The translations under genes and the position numbers were made by a program. DNA of 64,000 nt from Sepiola atlantica (lineage: Eukaryota > Mollusca > Cephalopoda > Sepiida > Sepiolidae): the NCBI GenBank assembly GCA_963556195.1, contig OY744520.1, positions 153,101,607 through 153,165,606 on the forward strand. The letters are read 5' to 3'. Below the pieces are notes generated by a model that was not told where the DNA came from, did not search any database, and saw nothing but the letters and a program-made list of their open reading frames with translations. Shown in pieces: positions 1-10,998 of this stretch; positions within the stretch are counted from its first letter, which is position 1, and the number at the start of each line of letters is the position of its first letter.

Positions 1-71
1 TATTTAATAAAAATGAAAAAAAAACTATAAAAAGGCTGACAGCACAAAGACAAATGATAAGACACAACATC

Positions 72-101
72 CTGATGACGATCGAGAGATCGAAAGCGCT
101 C
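72..101 (+). ncRNA. Hammerhead-ribozyme-like core, probably decayed
   Basis: The core CTGATGA (72-78) is followed by one extra C, a 4-bp hairpin GATC-gaga-GATC (80-91) and GAAA (92-95). A possible 2-bp stem III (AGCGCT, 95-100) and cleavage-type UC (100-101) follow. Only about two stem I base pairs are seen (TC before the core, GA after it). Hammerheads normally have stem II directly after CUGANGA, so the extra base is a defect or a variant. Penelope-like elements are known to carry hammerheads in their terminal repeats, and a short Penelope-like reading frame follows here. Activity is doubtful. Confidence 0.4.
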
Positions 102-106
102 GAGAG

Positions 107-307
107 ATGGCCGATGAGACAACACTCGGAGTCACAATATTTAAATTAACACCTGAAAACAGAAAACTTGCTCCCCACGTCAAGAAACTAACGAGAAAAA
201 TCACAAAAAGAGAAAGTTCCATAGTCTTCAATGAGGCCTGCATTAATAATGATTTGCTGCCGAAATATATAATAAAAAATGACAAAAGTTCTCGGAAGCA
301 TCTTTAA
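107..307 (+). pseudogene. Short reading frame, possibly 5' end of a Penelope-like element ORF
   Basis: The 66-residue frame is basic and likely helical, and contains RKLAPHVKKLTRKITKRESS and a later NDLLPKY. The pattern of a basic coiled stretch followed by a cysteine and LLPK is what I associate with the N-terminal region of Penelope-like retroelement proteins, but no RT motif is present and the frame ends inside a foldback. It has no gene-like context of its own. The call rests on recall of a weak motif plus the hammerhead-like core just upstream. It could equally be chance coding in repeat DNA. Confidence 0.22.
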
Positions 308-386
308 GAAATTTAGAAACTTTGTATGTTTTCAAAGTTTCTAAATTTCTTAAAGATGCTTTCGAGAATTTTGTCAAATTTTATTA
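271..386. repeat. Foldback hairpin
   Basis: Arms 271-324 and 333-386 are reverse complements with few mismatches around an 8-base loop (325-332). The inner 26 bp are perfect. This is a snap-back repeat with no internal coding. Confidence 0.85.
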
Positions 387-688
387 TCACATAAGCTACC
401 ATGCGCTTCCCCCCAAAAAAGTTTAAAAAATAGAAGTTTCTCATTTTCCCCACATTGCAACAAAATCTGCCGCGACTTCAATACATCGAAGTTAAAATTA
501 CCATCACGGAAAAATAAACGTATTACCTTTAATTTGATACAGACTCTCCTTTCTCTGAAGAAGGATGTTTTATAATCCGAAATTAATGAGAAAAAAGTCA
601 TGAAAATTTTTTCTTTAGATGATTTTTAATAAAAATATTGCATCTTGAAACGTGGTCTCCAAAGGCATTTTTTTGTCTATTTTCAAAG

Positions 689-689
<1 letters not shown>
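387..689. other. Unassigned AT-rich stretch
   Basis: I see no motif or conserved coding. Reading frames here are shadows of AT-rich sequence. Confidence 0.6.

Positions 690-762
<73 letters not shown>
690..762. repeat. (TA)n microsatellite
   Basis: Uninterrupted TA dinucleotides, abutting the left arm of the next inverted repeat. Confidence 0.98.
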
Positions 763-766
<4 letters not shown>

Positions 767-1387
767 ATAAAATGAAGTAATAACATAAGGTGTCAATCAA
801 ATTTTATTAGAATTCAAAGTTCAAGCAAAGTATCTTAAAGTCCTTAGTTCATGAGTTTTCAAAGATAATTCTTCTCTTCAGAGAACCATTACCGCAGTTA
901 TACCACTACATGTAATAAAATTAAACTTTGAAAGTATATAAAAATATATACACAAATACATAAAAATACATAACATCAAATATATCAACCAAAAAACATA
1001 CTTTTTTGTTGAATCTATACAATCCATCCAGGTCATACAATTTGAAAAACATAATCAGGAAAGACATCCAGAGGGTTGACTGAAGATTAATCCAGGTTAT
1101 AAATAGCAGTCCAAATATGAGAAATTGAAGGAGCTGACAAAGTTATCCAGTCGCGAAATGTGTCAATAATCGTTGAAGTGAAAAGTATCCAATGTTTATG
1201 TTAATTATTACAACGATAAATAAATCAAATCAAATAATATAGAAAGTTCAATAAACTCACTTAAAATTCCAAAATCCTGATATGGGCAACCCAAATCAAA
1301 TCAAAGTTCGTTGTTCAATTAAATTGAACTTTGAATTCTAATAAAATTTGATTGACACTTTATTTTATTACTTCATTTTATATTATA
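761..1387. repeat. Inverted-repeat element, ~68-bp arms
   Basis: Arms 761-828 and 1318-1387 are near-identical reverse complements (key part: the complement of GAATTCAAAGTT with the preceding GTGTCAATCAAATTTTATT). The ~490 bp between them hold AT-rich sequence with several ATCCAGG-type words and no coding. Penelope-like elements often show inverted terminal pieces and ATCCAGG words recur in the module at 1548, so a link to that family is possible but unproven. Confidence 0.7.
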
Positions 1388-1486
1388 ATATTAATGCTCT
1401 ATCCAGTATATTGAGCTTCAGTTTTTATCCGGATGTTTCACTAATTATAAGATATTAGTTGACGCTTATATCTTTTGTTGAATTGC

Positions 1487-1489
<3 letters not shown>

Positions 1490-1549
<60 letters not shown>
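1490..1549. repeat. (TA)n microsatellite
   Basis: Uninterrupted TA tract leading directly into the dispersed module at 1548. Confidence 0.97.
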
Positions 1550-1550
<1 letters not shown>

Positions 1551-1636
1551 CCAGGCAAGGTAAACATCCACGGATAGGAATCCAAAGAATTTCAACCAGG
1601 CTTATAAAAAGTGCTCAATATCAAATAGAGCTTTTA
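1548..1636 (+). repeat. Dispersed ~90-bp module, copy 1
   Basis: Begins ATCCAGGCAAGGTAAACATC and ends CAAATAGAGCTT. A copy differing at only a few positions lies at 43882-43969, again against (TA)n. It is an interspersed repeat of unknown parent, perhaps a Penelope-like terminal piece. Confidence 0.8.
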
Positions 1637-1970
1637 TATATGATTATTTTTATTTACACACACATGTACAAAAGCTGCAACATTGGGACCGTTAAGAATC
1701 AAAAATATAATATGGAATAAAAAGAAAAGGGAAAGAAAAAGGAGAATTTTTAAAAAATTCTTAACGGTCCCAATTTTAACCATGTAACTTTCAAAATTTT
1801 AATTTCTTTTCTTTTCTCCCCATTTCATTCTTTCCGAATATGATCTAAGGTTAAGATCCGAATTTTAACTCTGCTTGATGAGATCTCAGTTTATAACAGC
1901 TGTGTATCGATAACATCGACATGCCAGTGTTGCAGATTTTTTACATGTCTGTGTAAATAAAAATAATCAT

Positions 1971-1983
<13 letters not shown>
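1637..1983. repeat. Nested inverted repeat between TA tracts
   Basis: Outer arms (about 1637-1690 and 1923-1983; GATTATTTTTATTTACACA and its complement) enclose an inner pair (TGGGACCGTTAAGAAT near 1684 and its complement near 1758). No coding is seen. Confidence 0.75.

Positions 1984-2066
<83 letters not shown>
1972..2066. repeat. (TA)n then (GA)n compound microsatellite
   Basis: TA dinucleotides to about 2038 switch directly to GA dinucleotides to about 2066. Confidence 0.97.
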
Positions 2067-2068
<2 letters not shown>

Positions 2069-2852
2069 GTGTTTTATTATAGGAAATAAAACAAATTTAT
2101 AACAGGTCACTTAAACTCACTGTTTTGTTTATTACATTCGCCGAGTTTTATTGGACTTTTAAAAAAGTATCGTTACTATATTACTAAATATATAGTTTCT
2201 TTTTTCTTTTTCTTGGGCATACATACATACATACATACATACATACATACATACATACATACATACATACATACATACATACATACATACATACATAGTC
2301 AGATGCTCAAACTGTAACAGTAATCTAACGAGACAAAGACCGTCGGATACAATTGAATACTGTAGGCAATTAATTAACTCAATTGATATGACTTTAGATC
2401 ACCAAGAACTAATTTATAACAACTTAGAAGGATACAAACTTTATAACAATCATTTTTAAGTATATATGTTCAAAAATATTCGGCATCAAAGTTCATAGTA
2501 AAAATATATTTCTGAAACCAATTTATTGAGTTCTTCTTCAGCACATATAAGAAGGAGAATCATTATCATTTCCCTATTTGTTCAGATAGACCACAGATGC
2601 ATTACAACAGTTTTCGATAATATTAAAAACTATAGACTTAATATTTTTCTTCATTTTTTGTGTGGTATTATTAGATAAAACGAATGTTGTTTTATGTTTT
2701 CACGATGTATGCACGATTTAAATAGTATTTTAGCTAAGTTTAGTGAGTTAAGGATAATAATAATAAATGTAATAATCATAATAATAACAAGCCGCGCGTG
2801 CATGGTCCCCCTCTGTATGTGACTCGATGTGGCGAGTGTAAAATGCAATAAA
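2067..2852. other. Intergenic DNA with (CATA)n tract
   Basis: An uninterrupted ACAT/CATA tetranucleotide tract fills 2218-2297, about 20 units. The rest is AT-rich without recognisable coding. Confidence 0.85.
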
Positions 2853-3340
2853 TTTGGGCAATTTTTGACCCCCTGGGGGCGCGAACCAGAATGTTTCTGA
2901 GGTCAAGGATGCTCATTTTATATCCAGAACAATTGCCTCTGCATTTTGGCCAAGTTTCAGAAAAATTGAATGGATGGGATCAAACGTTATGGGAGAAAAG
3001 GGTCATTTTTTGCCATTTTAGGGGGATTTTGACCACCCTGAGGGCGCGAACCAGATTTTTTCCAAGGTCAGCGATACTTATTTTCTATTAGGGACAATTG
3101 CCTCCACATTTTGGCTAAGTTTCAGAGAAATTGAATGGATGGATGAAAAGTTATGGGGCAAAATATGTTATTTTATGCCATTTCGGGCCTTTTGACCCCA
3201 TGGGGGGTGGGTAACCAGATTTTTTTTTTTAAATCGGAGAATGTCACTTTCTAACCTGACCAAAGTTACAACTTCATGCAAAATCTCAGAAAAATTCAAT
3301 GGATGGTTGCGGAGAAAAATCCGGACGGACGGACGGACAT
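2853..3340 (+). repeat. Three degenerate tandem copies of a ~155-bp unit
   Basis: The words TTTTGACC..., GGGCGCGAACCAGA, GACAATTGCCTC, ATTTTGGC.AAGTTTCAG and AAATTGAATGGATGG recur in order near 2860, 3005 and 3165. The block ends in (GGAC)n near 3322. This is a decayed tandem array or internally repetitive mobile element. Short open frames in it are not genes. Confidence 0.8.
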
Positions 3341-3382
3341 GCCTCAAAACATAATAACATGCCTCATAACTATAATAATGAT

Positions 3383-3384
<2 letters not shown>

Positions 3385-3447
<63 letters not shown>
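3385..3447. repeat. (TAA)n microsatellite
   Basis: About 20 TAA units. TAA runs also form the 3' tail of the LINE family at 59095, so this may be the tail of an older copy. Confidence 0.97.
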
Positions 3448-3448
<1 letters not shown>

Positions 3449-4690
3449 GCGAGAAGAGAAATTTGGTGGGAAAATGTTGAGAAGAGAAAAATGGGAAGAG
3501 AAGCCGCTGTATGGTCGGTTCATAAGACTGACGATAAAAGAGACCCAAGAAAACACTTAGATATGACTACAAAAAGAGTATCTAAATAGAGAAATGGAAT
3601 CTGAAAGCGGAACAAAGTAACGCAATCAGAACTAACTACATCAAAGCAAAAATGTAAAGAACCTAAGAATGCAGTAAATGTAGACTGTTGGCAAAGAGAC
3701 GATAAACCATATAATAAGTTCATGCAGCAAACTGGCTCCAAAAGAATACCAAAACAGACAACTGCATGAGAAAGGCAGTCGACTGGGAACTATGCAAACG
3801 CCTGCACTTTGAACACACAGACAAATAGTACAAGCACAAAATGGAAGCAGTATTGGAAAACGAAAATCACAAAATTCTCTGGGACATAGCAGTACAAACA
3901 GACAAATACATCCAAGCAAGGAGACCCAACATGATAATAGTCAATAAGAAGGAAAAAACCTGCCAAACGTGATTTCGCCGTCCCAGCAGATCACAGGATG
4001 AAAACTAAGGGGGCAGAAAAACGAAGCAAATACATGGAACTTGCCAAAGAACTGAAAGGAATATGAAACATGAAGAAAATCACTATAATATTAATAATTG
4101 TAGGAGCACTTGGAACAGTCTGCAAAAAGATTAGGAGAAATTGGAATCAAAAGGAAGATTGAGACCCTACACCGACCGACAATGATGAAAACAACTGAAA
4201 TATTAAGGAAAGTCGTTGAATGCAAACCCACATAACCAACAAACACTGATCAGCCACAGATAAATGAAAAGGAGGGAAGAAAGAAAGGAGAAAAGAAAAA
4301 AACGCTCACATATGCGGTGGCACCAGCTTCGGCTGATACCACACACAATTGTTGTGAAAGGTCGATAAGGATGGAAAGACCAAGGAGGGAGAGCACCAAC
4401 CAGACCTCTACTAAAAGGGTATAAGAGAACTGAAACCGTTGGGAGACTTACTGTCACTCAAATCCCAATGAAGACCAACGGGTGTTAACAGCAAAAAATC
4501 GATGTCAATGCCTGTTGCGATAGCGCAAAATAATTTGCAATGGTTATCGAAAGAGCTCGAGAATGCTGGAAATATGAGGAGACTTGTTGTCACTCGGATT
4601 CCAGGAGAACACCAGTGGTTATTGTCAGTAAGCAATCACTGATAATGACTTGTGTGAAAACTCCTAGTGAGTAAAATAATAATAATGAAT
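3448..4690 (+). pseudogene. LINE 3' end with restriction-like endonuclease, family A copy 1
   Basis: Translated pieces in shifting frames give, in order, a linker with a zinc-finger remnant (INHIISSCSKLAPKEY), WELCKRLHFEHT, ENENHKILWDIAVQTDKYIQ, then RRPNMIIVNKKEK and FAVPADH. The last part matches the PD-X12-14-D style endonuclease that sits after the RT in restriction-like-endonuclease LINEs, here with PD changed to PN. GALGTVCKK and ILRKVVECK follow. Stops and frameshifts are frequent, so the copy is dead. Its 3' untranslated part (about 4400-4680, ending ACTCCTAGTGAGTA plus TAA units) matches 59640-59870, which fixes the shared 3' terminus. The upstream RT domain is absent, as expected of 5' truncation. 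Confidence 0.75.
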
Positions 4691-4879
4691 AATTTTGAAA
4701 CAAAAAAAATCCAATAAAAAAAAGAAAGAAAAATAAAAGAAGGAAAAATAATTGAAGTATTTGTAAATCACGTAGAGGCGAGAAACACACTCATACACTG
4801 ACACACGAGAAGTGGTTACATAATAATACCAGAAGAAAAACATACAGAATAAACAACAAAAAAGATAATGCCAATTCTT

Positions 4880-5298
4880 AAGATGGAGAACTGCTGTCAT
4901 ATCTGGGGAGGTGCCGCTCAGAGCATTCATTCCTTTCTTGACAGTACAAAATCGACTCCGCAATTTAGTGGGAGATGATCTCTTCTCGTCCCTACAACCT
5001 CTTTCACACAGAAGAGATGTTGCTAGTCTCTCTCTACTCTATCGTTATTTTCATAGTAGGTGTTCGACTGAGCTCCAATCACTGACCCCCTCTCCTGTAA
5101 GACATTTATAGCAACACACGTAGCTACAACCAGAGCAAAGAACTTTCCTTTCTCTGTCTCTTTACCAAAAAGAAAACAAAACTTCCATGAACAAAGTTTC
5201 TTTCCAAGAACATCCAATCTGTTGAACAAGATACCACGAGACCGCTTCCCAGCCGTCGTCTTCAAGTCTAATGTAAACAAATACTTGAATAATCAATT
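4880..5298 (+). pseudogene. LINE RT C-terminal fragment, family C
   Basis: The frames read MENCCHIWGG, LDSTKS, PLSHRRDVASLSLLYRYFHS and later FPAVVFKSNVNKYLNN. This matches the region after the RT core of Jockey/CR1-type LINEs (HIWGGA...PLSHRR.VASL...YRY). Two frame changes are needed to follow it, so it is a relic. It differs clearly from the family at 50907. Only the last ~140 residues of the parent protein are represented. Confidence 0.7.
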
Positions 5299-5485
5299 CT
5301 TCTTTAGTAATCTTCTGCCCATCTCATTGTGGTGATCATTGTCCTACTGACGATCTCTTTAACCCTTATCCTCGAATGGCTCCCGGGTCTTGATAAGCGG
5401 TCAACCATTAATAATTTTAAAAAAAGCAATGTTAATAGTGAAAATAGTAATAAAAACAATAATAATAATTTTAACAAAAACACAC

Positions 5486-6060
5486 ACAACCTCTACAAAG
5501 CCACCATCCGCCCATGCATGGAATACTGTTGTCACATCTGGGCTAGTGCACCTACCACTAGTCTCTTCCTCTTGTCTTAGACAAGGCTCAAAAAAGAGTC
5601 GCTAATCTAATAGGTCCCTCACTATTCACCAAGCTCCAGCCCCTGTCCCATCACCGCAATGTTGCATCCTTGTGCTTGTTTTACAAGTACTTCAATGGAA
5701 TGTGTTCTTCTGAACTTGCTGCTCTGGTGTCACCTCGACGTAATTACACTCGACGACCAACACGACAATCATCTAAATTACATCCATTCATTGTCGAGGT
5801 CCCCAGATGCCAGAGAGCCTTCTACTCCAATAGTGTCTTTCTTCATGCTGCCGGCCTCTGGAACTCTCTCCCTGCTCCCTGTTTCCTCGACTGTATTGAC
5901 GTGCAGAGGTTTAAAACTAATGTAAACAGACATCTCGCTGCACAGCTCCCAACTTAGGATGACACCCAAAACCTAATCCCTAATTCTCAGTAGCTCCTTA
6001 CATCTACAGTGGCGGCCTGCCGGGTTTGGGGTGAATTATGTTAAAAAAGAAAAATTAACA
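5486..6060 (+). pseudogene. LINE family B 3' end, copy 1
   Basis: Starts at NLYKATIRPCMEYCCHIWAS and runs to ...FHAAGLWNSLPAPCF...FKTNVNRHLAAQLPT, the same protein end as the open copy at 50907-52007. A stop follows TTSLFLL and the frame changes twice. The 3' untranslated end (CTACAGTGGCGGCCTGCC, then GTTTGGGGTGAA and an A-rich tail) is shared by the copies at 51.9, 53.4, 33.5 and 62.6 kb. It is 5'-truncated and decayed. Confidence 0.85.
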
Positions 6061-6803
6061 AAAAAAAAATCTGCAGAAATCTAAGAAACAGACATAAAAG
6101 AGACCTTACCCATAAACATTCATACACAACTCTAGTAACTCATTGATACAGTCTCGACCGCAATATGAACGTTAAAAACTTGGTGCTAATTAAGAAAGAG
6201 TATGACCTACTCGGATGCTAATGCAGCGGAAGTGCACTTATAGCTGAAACCCTGACAGTTAATCTACGACGTGCTTCTCTTCCCATCTCACCTCACCGCA
6301 CTAATGTACCCCTCAAACAACGCGGCAGTTCCTTACATCACAACATTTCAAAAGAAAATCGTTAGGAACAACGATGAACAATTGCAAAAACCAAAAGAAA
6401 AAAAGAAAATAAATAAAAAATAAATCTGCTTTCCCCCCCCCCCCGCCATATTTATTACATTTCTTTGTCTCTTTCTATTATTAATTTTCCCCCGTTTTTT
6501 TCATTCTGTTTTGGTGCTCTTTCATAATTTCTGGCCTTATGATATTCTGCCTCAATGACGTCTACTTCTTTTTCTTAATATGATCTCCCTATTAATATAT
6601 GGTTGTTTTTTATGGCATATCAACCATTTTTTTTGTACCCTTTAAGCTTAAATCGTAGACATTTGATCAAAATTAGAATATGGATTCTAGACAGAAGGTT
6701 TAGTATTATTATATCTTGATTTTAATCTTCGCAAGGGGCAATAAAAGTGATGCAAAATTGTTCTGTTCAGGGAATTAATTTTACCCGTTCTGGAACGAGT
6801 ATT

Positions 6804-6805
<2 letters not shown>
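6061..6805. other. Unassigned intergenic DNA
   Basis: AT-rich, with a C-run near 6435. About 100 bp near 6660-6785 (GATCAAAATTAGAATATGGA..., ATTATATCTTGATTTTAATC) resemble 63190-63300, so this is another low-copy dispersed repeat. No coding is recognised. Confidence 0.55.
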
Positions 6806-6874
<69 letters not shown>

Positions 6875-6921
6875 AACCTAGCTACCGGAACAGTAGCACA
6901 AACTCGCTTTGAATATGAATA

Positions 6922-6977
<56 letters not shown>
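6806..6977. repeat. Two (TA)n tracts with a 56-bp spacer
   Basis: TA tracts 6806-6869 and 6926-6977 flank a short unique spacer. Confidence 0.97.
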
Positions 6978-6978
<1 letters not shown>

Positions 6979-6989
6979 TATTGCTCTAT

Positions 6990-7600
6990 TTCGCATATAT
7001 ATAAGTAAATAAGTGATGAGAATAAAAATTGGGTAAAATGCAATATTTTTTAAATCAATTGTTCAAAAAAAGGGATGTATATAAGAAAAACTATTTTTCA
7101 TTACTTAAACCATAGCTTTTCAAAGATGTAGTCTTATTGTCAGAGAAAGTTCGACAACTAAGTGAGTAAAATAAAATTTACTATTACGCCAACATTTGTA
7201 AAAGTGTAAAAATATAAAAGAATGTAAAAGATATAAAAGCAAAGAAAATAACTATAGAAAATGTGTATAGAGTTTGTATAAACAACTCCGAAGATTCAAA
7301 CATAGGGTAAAAGTATTTCAAATATCCGGAGTTGTAGAGATTTTCAATGCAAAGAGATAAGGATATTCAGATCCAAGAGAAAAGTTAGTTTGTAGTGAGG
7401 AAAATGTCCTCCCCCTCCCCTAAAATAATTCAAAATTATATGTCCTGACAAAATTGGTAAAAACGAACATTTCTCTTCGATCTGAATATCCTTATTTCCA
7501 ATTCTTTTTCTGGGTCAACTGTCATCAGGATAGCATCTTTCAAATTGTTTTTTAGCCTTTGAAAGTAATCTAATGTCGAAGAAAATCATGGGAATTCTCT
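6990..7600. other. AT-rich DNA with a 28-bp inverted repeat
   Basis: ATAAGGATATTCAGAT.CAAGAGAAA near 7365 is repeated in inverse near 7470-7498. No coding is seen. It lies just 3' of the decayed Ty3-type gene at 7615 (minus strand) and could include that element's lost 3' end. Confidence 0.5.
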
Positions 7601-7614
7601 ATTGCGGTTAAGTA

Positions 7615-9409
7615 CTAGTAATTTCTCTGAAAAGTTCTGGATAAATTTGCTGTAGTAAGAGAACATCCTAATTTCAGATTTAGAGGAGGTGACATCTCAA
7701 GTAGAGGTTCGAGGCGATTGTAGTCAGGCAATATTTGGTTGTTTCGGATAGTGTGGCCAAGTAAAGTTATGAACGAGACTGAAACAATACTTTTATTCTT
7801 ATTAAGCATAGTGTTGTACTGTTTAGCTACCTGATAAAATCTTTGAAAATTATAGTCATTCTCTTCTGGGTGTTTTCCACAGATGGTAACATTATCTACC
7901 GAGACAAAAGTATCTGATAATTTCTCCCTGTCGACAAAACTGTCAATGCTTGTTTGGGACACACTTACTCCATTAGTAACACCAAATGGCAGACGAGTAA
8001 ATTGATACAATTTACCATTTACATCGAAGGCTGTAAATTTACGATCCTCGTTACTGATAGGGATTTGATGGTAAGCGGATTTAAGATCAGGAGTAGTGAA
8101 AATATTATACCGAGCAATTTCTTCGACTGGCAGAGGGTAAGCATTTAGTTCCGTGAATCTGTTGATGATATCGCTATAATCAATCACCGTTTTTTTTTCT
8201 GGTTTTCATTTGATGTTACTAAAACCTGTGTTTGTCAAGGTGAAATTAAGGGTTCTAGTATATTTTCCTTCAGCACTTTTGCAGTATCCATTCTTATGAA
8301 TTTACTATCAGCAATTGTGTGGGGGCGTGATTTGGTGCTGAATCGAGTTGTGTTCATAGAGAGATGAGAAAACAATGGAGGAGGAGAAACGTTTATGGAT
8401 GGAAAACGATTATTTTTGGTGACTGCTCAGATAATAAGTTCGTTCTCCGGTCCATCAAATTTGTTGTATTTGCATAAAACGTCTTTCCTTATGATAATGT
8501 CGACAAATTAATTCTAAATTACCTCTATCATGTCAAGGTGTGTATATATGTTTAGGGAGATATCGACTTTAGTTTCTCCAACAATTTCTGCACACATGTT
8601 AGAGTCGGCCAATGATATTGCTTTTTGTTTTGGAATAATTTTAAGGTTCAATATTTTTGCAGTATTGTCGTTAATGAAAGTCCTTAATCTAGTCCAGAAT
8701 CTACCATGGCATTGACAGTGCAACCATTTATTTTAGACTTAGTTAATGTAATGTCTTTTTCTCTTCCTAGTCCTACAGGACTAGGGAATTCAGAGTCTTC
8801 ATTTAACACTGCCGATACGGAAGATCTGCAGACTTTGGTCCAATGTCTTTATTTTGAACACTTTTTGCAATTTGAGTTACCGACTGAACAAAGGCGATGT
8901 GGATGACATGAATTCCTGCAAAAGAAACAAATTTCCTTCGGCCTCATATATTTTTGTGTTGCTGTCGGACTCGTATTTTCTCTTGAAGAGATTATTGGGG
9001 CGGAAATCATATTCTCCTGGTTATAGCGTGCAAAGTGTTTCTTGGCTTGTTCAAAAGACCTTGCCATCTCGTATGTTTCCTGAAAAGTTAGAGAGTATTT
9101 CTCGGGGAGTCGTTGTCGAATTGAGGTGGAGGAAATGCAGCTAATAAAAACCTCACGCATATTCTGGTTTTTATTTACGTCAACACTCACGGCCTAGAAA
9201 TTGCATGTTTTAGCAATGTTTTCCAACTGTAACGTTAAAGAATCCACTGTTTGCGTTGGTTGCTGTTTCATGGTGATAAGTTGGTGTCGGTTGTAGACTA
9301 TATTAGTGGGCTTAATGTAGGCCGCATCCAGAGTTTTTATGGCAGAGGTGTAGTCGTTTGCGTCACTAATGATTTCAAATACTTCTGCAAACAGTATTGG
9401 GCCTAACAA
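7615..9409 (-). pseudogene. Decayed Ty3-type gag-pol relic
   Basis: Read from 9409 downward. A gag segment (YIKPTNIVYNRHQLITMKQQ, 9409-9194) resembles the gag of the intact element at 35769 (FVKKKNTIFARHLLATRRQQ). It continues with DVFISC-like text and a CCHC zinc knuckle C-FF-C-RNSC-H-PHRL-C (9190-8849), then a damaged protease region. The RT segment (8187-7615) shows AYPLPVEEI, DLKSAYHQIPI, RLPFGVTNG and the active-site region SVDNVTICG in place of YxDD. Frameshifts and stops separate the blocks, and RNase H and integrase are missing. No LTRs were found. It is a relative of the 35.6-kb element, not a copy of it. Confidence 0.85.
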
Positions 9410-9419
9410 AACAAAGTCT

Positions 9420-9578
9420 CATGACGAGTTCATCCAGTGGGAGGAGGGGTTAATAATATAATTTACAATATATACAAATATTAATAATAAAAATATATAT
9501 ATAAGAAATACATTTAAAAAAAAAAGTAAATATAAGAAATAAAGCAAACTTAACATATGAACAAAGCACTAAATATAC

Positions 9579-9652
<74 letters not shown>

Positions 9653-9658
9653 ATATAC

Positions 9659-9728
<70 letters not shown>

Positions 9729-9991
9729 GTATATACATATAAAAACTCTACATTAGCTCTGTTTTACATGAAAGTTCTTTGAGCTGATTTGATACCTGCC
9801 ATATTTTGAGTAGATAATGTTATAAATTTGACTTAACCGCCCTTATCTTGAAGGTTGGGTTAATACCAGTAAATTTGTACTCTACTGAAGGCTTTCCATT
9901 TGCCTTTCTTACAGATTCTGTTCTAAATTCCCGATTCTGCTACAATTACTGTATCCGATTCCAATAATGAAAGCGCCCAGAACACAGCTAC
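9420..9991. other. Intergenic DNA with TA/TG microsatellites
   Basis: (TA)n at about 9580-9646 and 9672-9727, joined by (GT)n near 9658-9671. The remainder, up to the BEL insertion point, shows no coding I recognise. Confidence 0.8.
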
Positions 9992-10918
9992 TATCGCAAT
10001 TTTAACCACGTACAGGCCAAAATCGATACACGTAAGGACCTCGGGCAATAACTAGACAATTAAATAAACAGTAAGAAAAAAAAACAAGCTATTTTAAACA
10101 ACAAATAATTTATTGAAGAAAAAGAAAATAGGTAAAATGAGTTCGGCAGAAAGTCATTGTTCAAAGTTCACTTCATAGACTGAATTTAAGTTCCGATGGA
10201 CACACGGAAAGGCTGCATAAATAAAGTCCTAATTATGCTGCCCGAAGGCTTATTAACTTTGCTAGGAAAGACATGTCAGAAAAAAGAGAAAACTTACTTG
10301 AAAGAATTTTGTTAGTAAAATAAAAAAATACCAGCAGAATATAGAAAAGTCCTTTTTGTTCGCGCAGATTTGTTTCCTTTGATTGTTCATTTTTTTTATT
10401 GACATCGCATCGTTTCTTCGATCGACTCCTTTTGAGAATAGTGGCACTCTTCCACGTCAACTCTTCATTTGGAGACATCTTTCGGAACACACTTCGTTTT
10501 GTCTTTTCCAAAGGCACATTTGCCTTTCAAATGAATATCTTCCTTGTTTCTGTTTTTAGAATTCAGTGGACTTCTCCGTCCAACGTAAATATTCAACCTC
10601 GAACACTAGTTGAAACTCCAACTTCATTGAAGATTTTTACAGGCATGCTCTCTACATATTCCTGTTTTAACATTCTTGTTTTTAGGACTTCTTCATGTCC
10701 GAGTTGAGTCGACCGACCTCTCCAGCTCGAGATCGTTTCAGCAACTAACTTGAATTTCGCGGTTATTTCAACGGCTTCCGGCGTCAAACGCCCACGCTTC
10801 CGACACCGACACGTGCCATCAGCAGCAGTCATTCATTACAAGTTCTTAAAAAAGGGGGTTTTAGAAGAAGAAGAAAAGAAAAGAAGAAGAAGAAGAAGAA
10901 GAAAATAAATTTCTGACA
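9992..10918 (-). repeat. 3' LTR of the BEL/Pao element
   Basis: A 927-bp direct repeat of 16075-17008. I see no difference other than the length of the internal GAA repeat (about 10867-10902). In element sense it starts TGTCAGAAA and ends GCGATA. CTAC at 9988-9991 matches CTAC at 17009-17012 and is a plausible 4-bp target duplication. Open frames of 60-100 codons inside it occur identically in both LTRs and are not gene evidence. Confidence 0.85.
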
Positions 10919-10926
10919 CTCTCCCG
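10919..10926 (-). other. Polypurine tract of the BEL/Pao element
   Basis: In element sense CGGGAGAG lies immediately before the 3' LTR's TGTCAGAAA. It is short but well placed for plus-strand priming. Confidence 0.6.
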
Positions 10927-10998
10927 AACAAAAAAAAAGAAAAAGAAAAAGATCGCTCACTTACAGTCTAATAGTAAACATAGTCAGGATTCTTATCC

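Noticed and set aside
3276..3589. Poly-Ile/poly-Asn frames over (TAA)n
   Set aside because: Trinucleotide repeat read in different frames; no protein.
9557..9742. Tyr-Ile repeat frames over (TA)n tracts, here and at 615, 6805, 32518, 43546, 58463
   Set aside because: Direct translation of dinucleotide repeats.
10233..10832. Open frames of 60-102 codons in the BEL LTRs (also 16316-16915)
   Set aside because: They occur identically in both LTRs because the LTRs are near-identical, overlap each other on both strands and show no domain.
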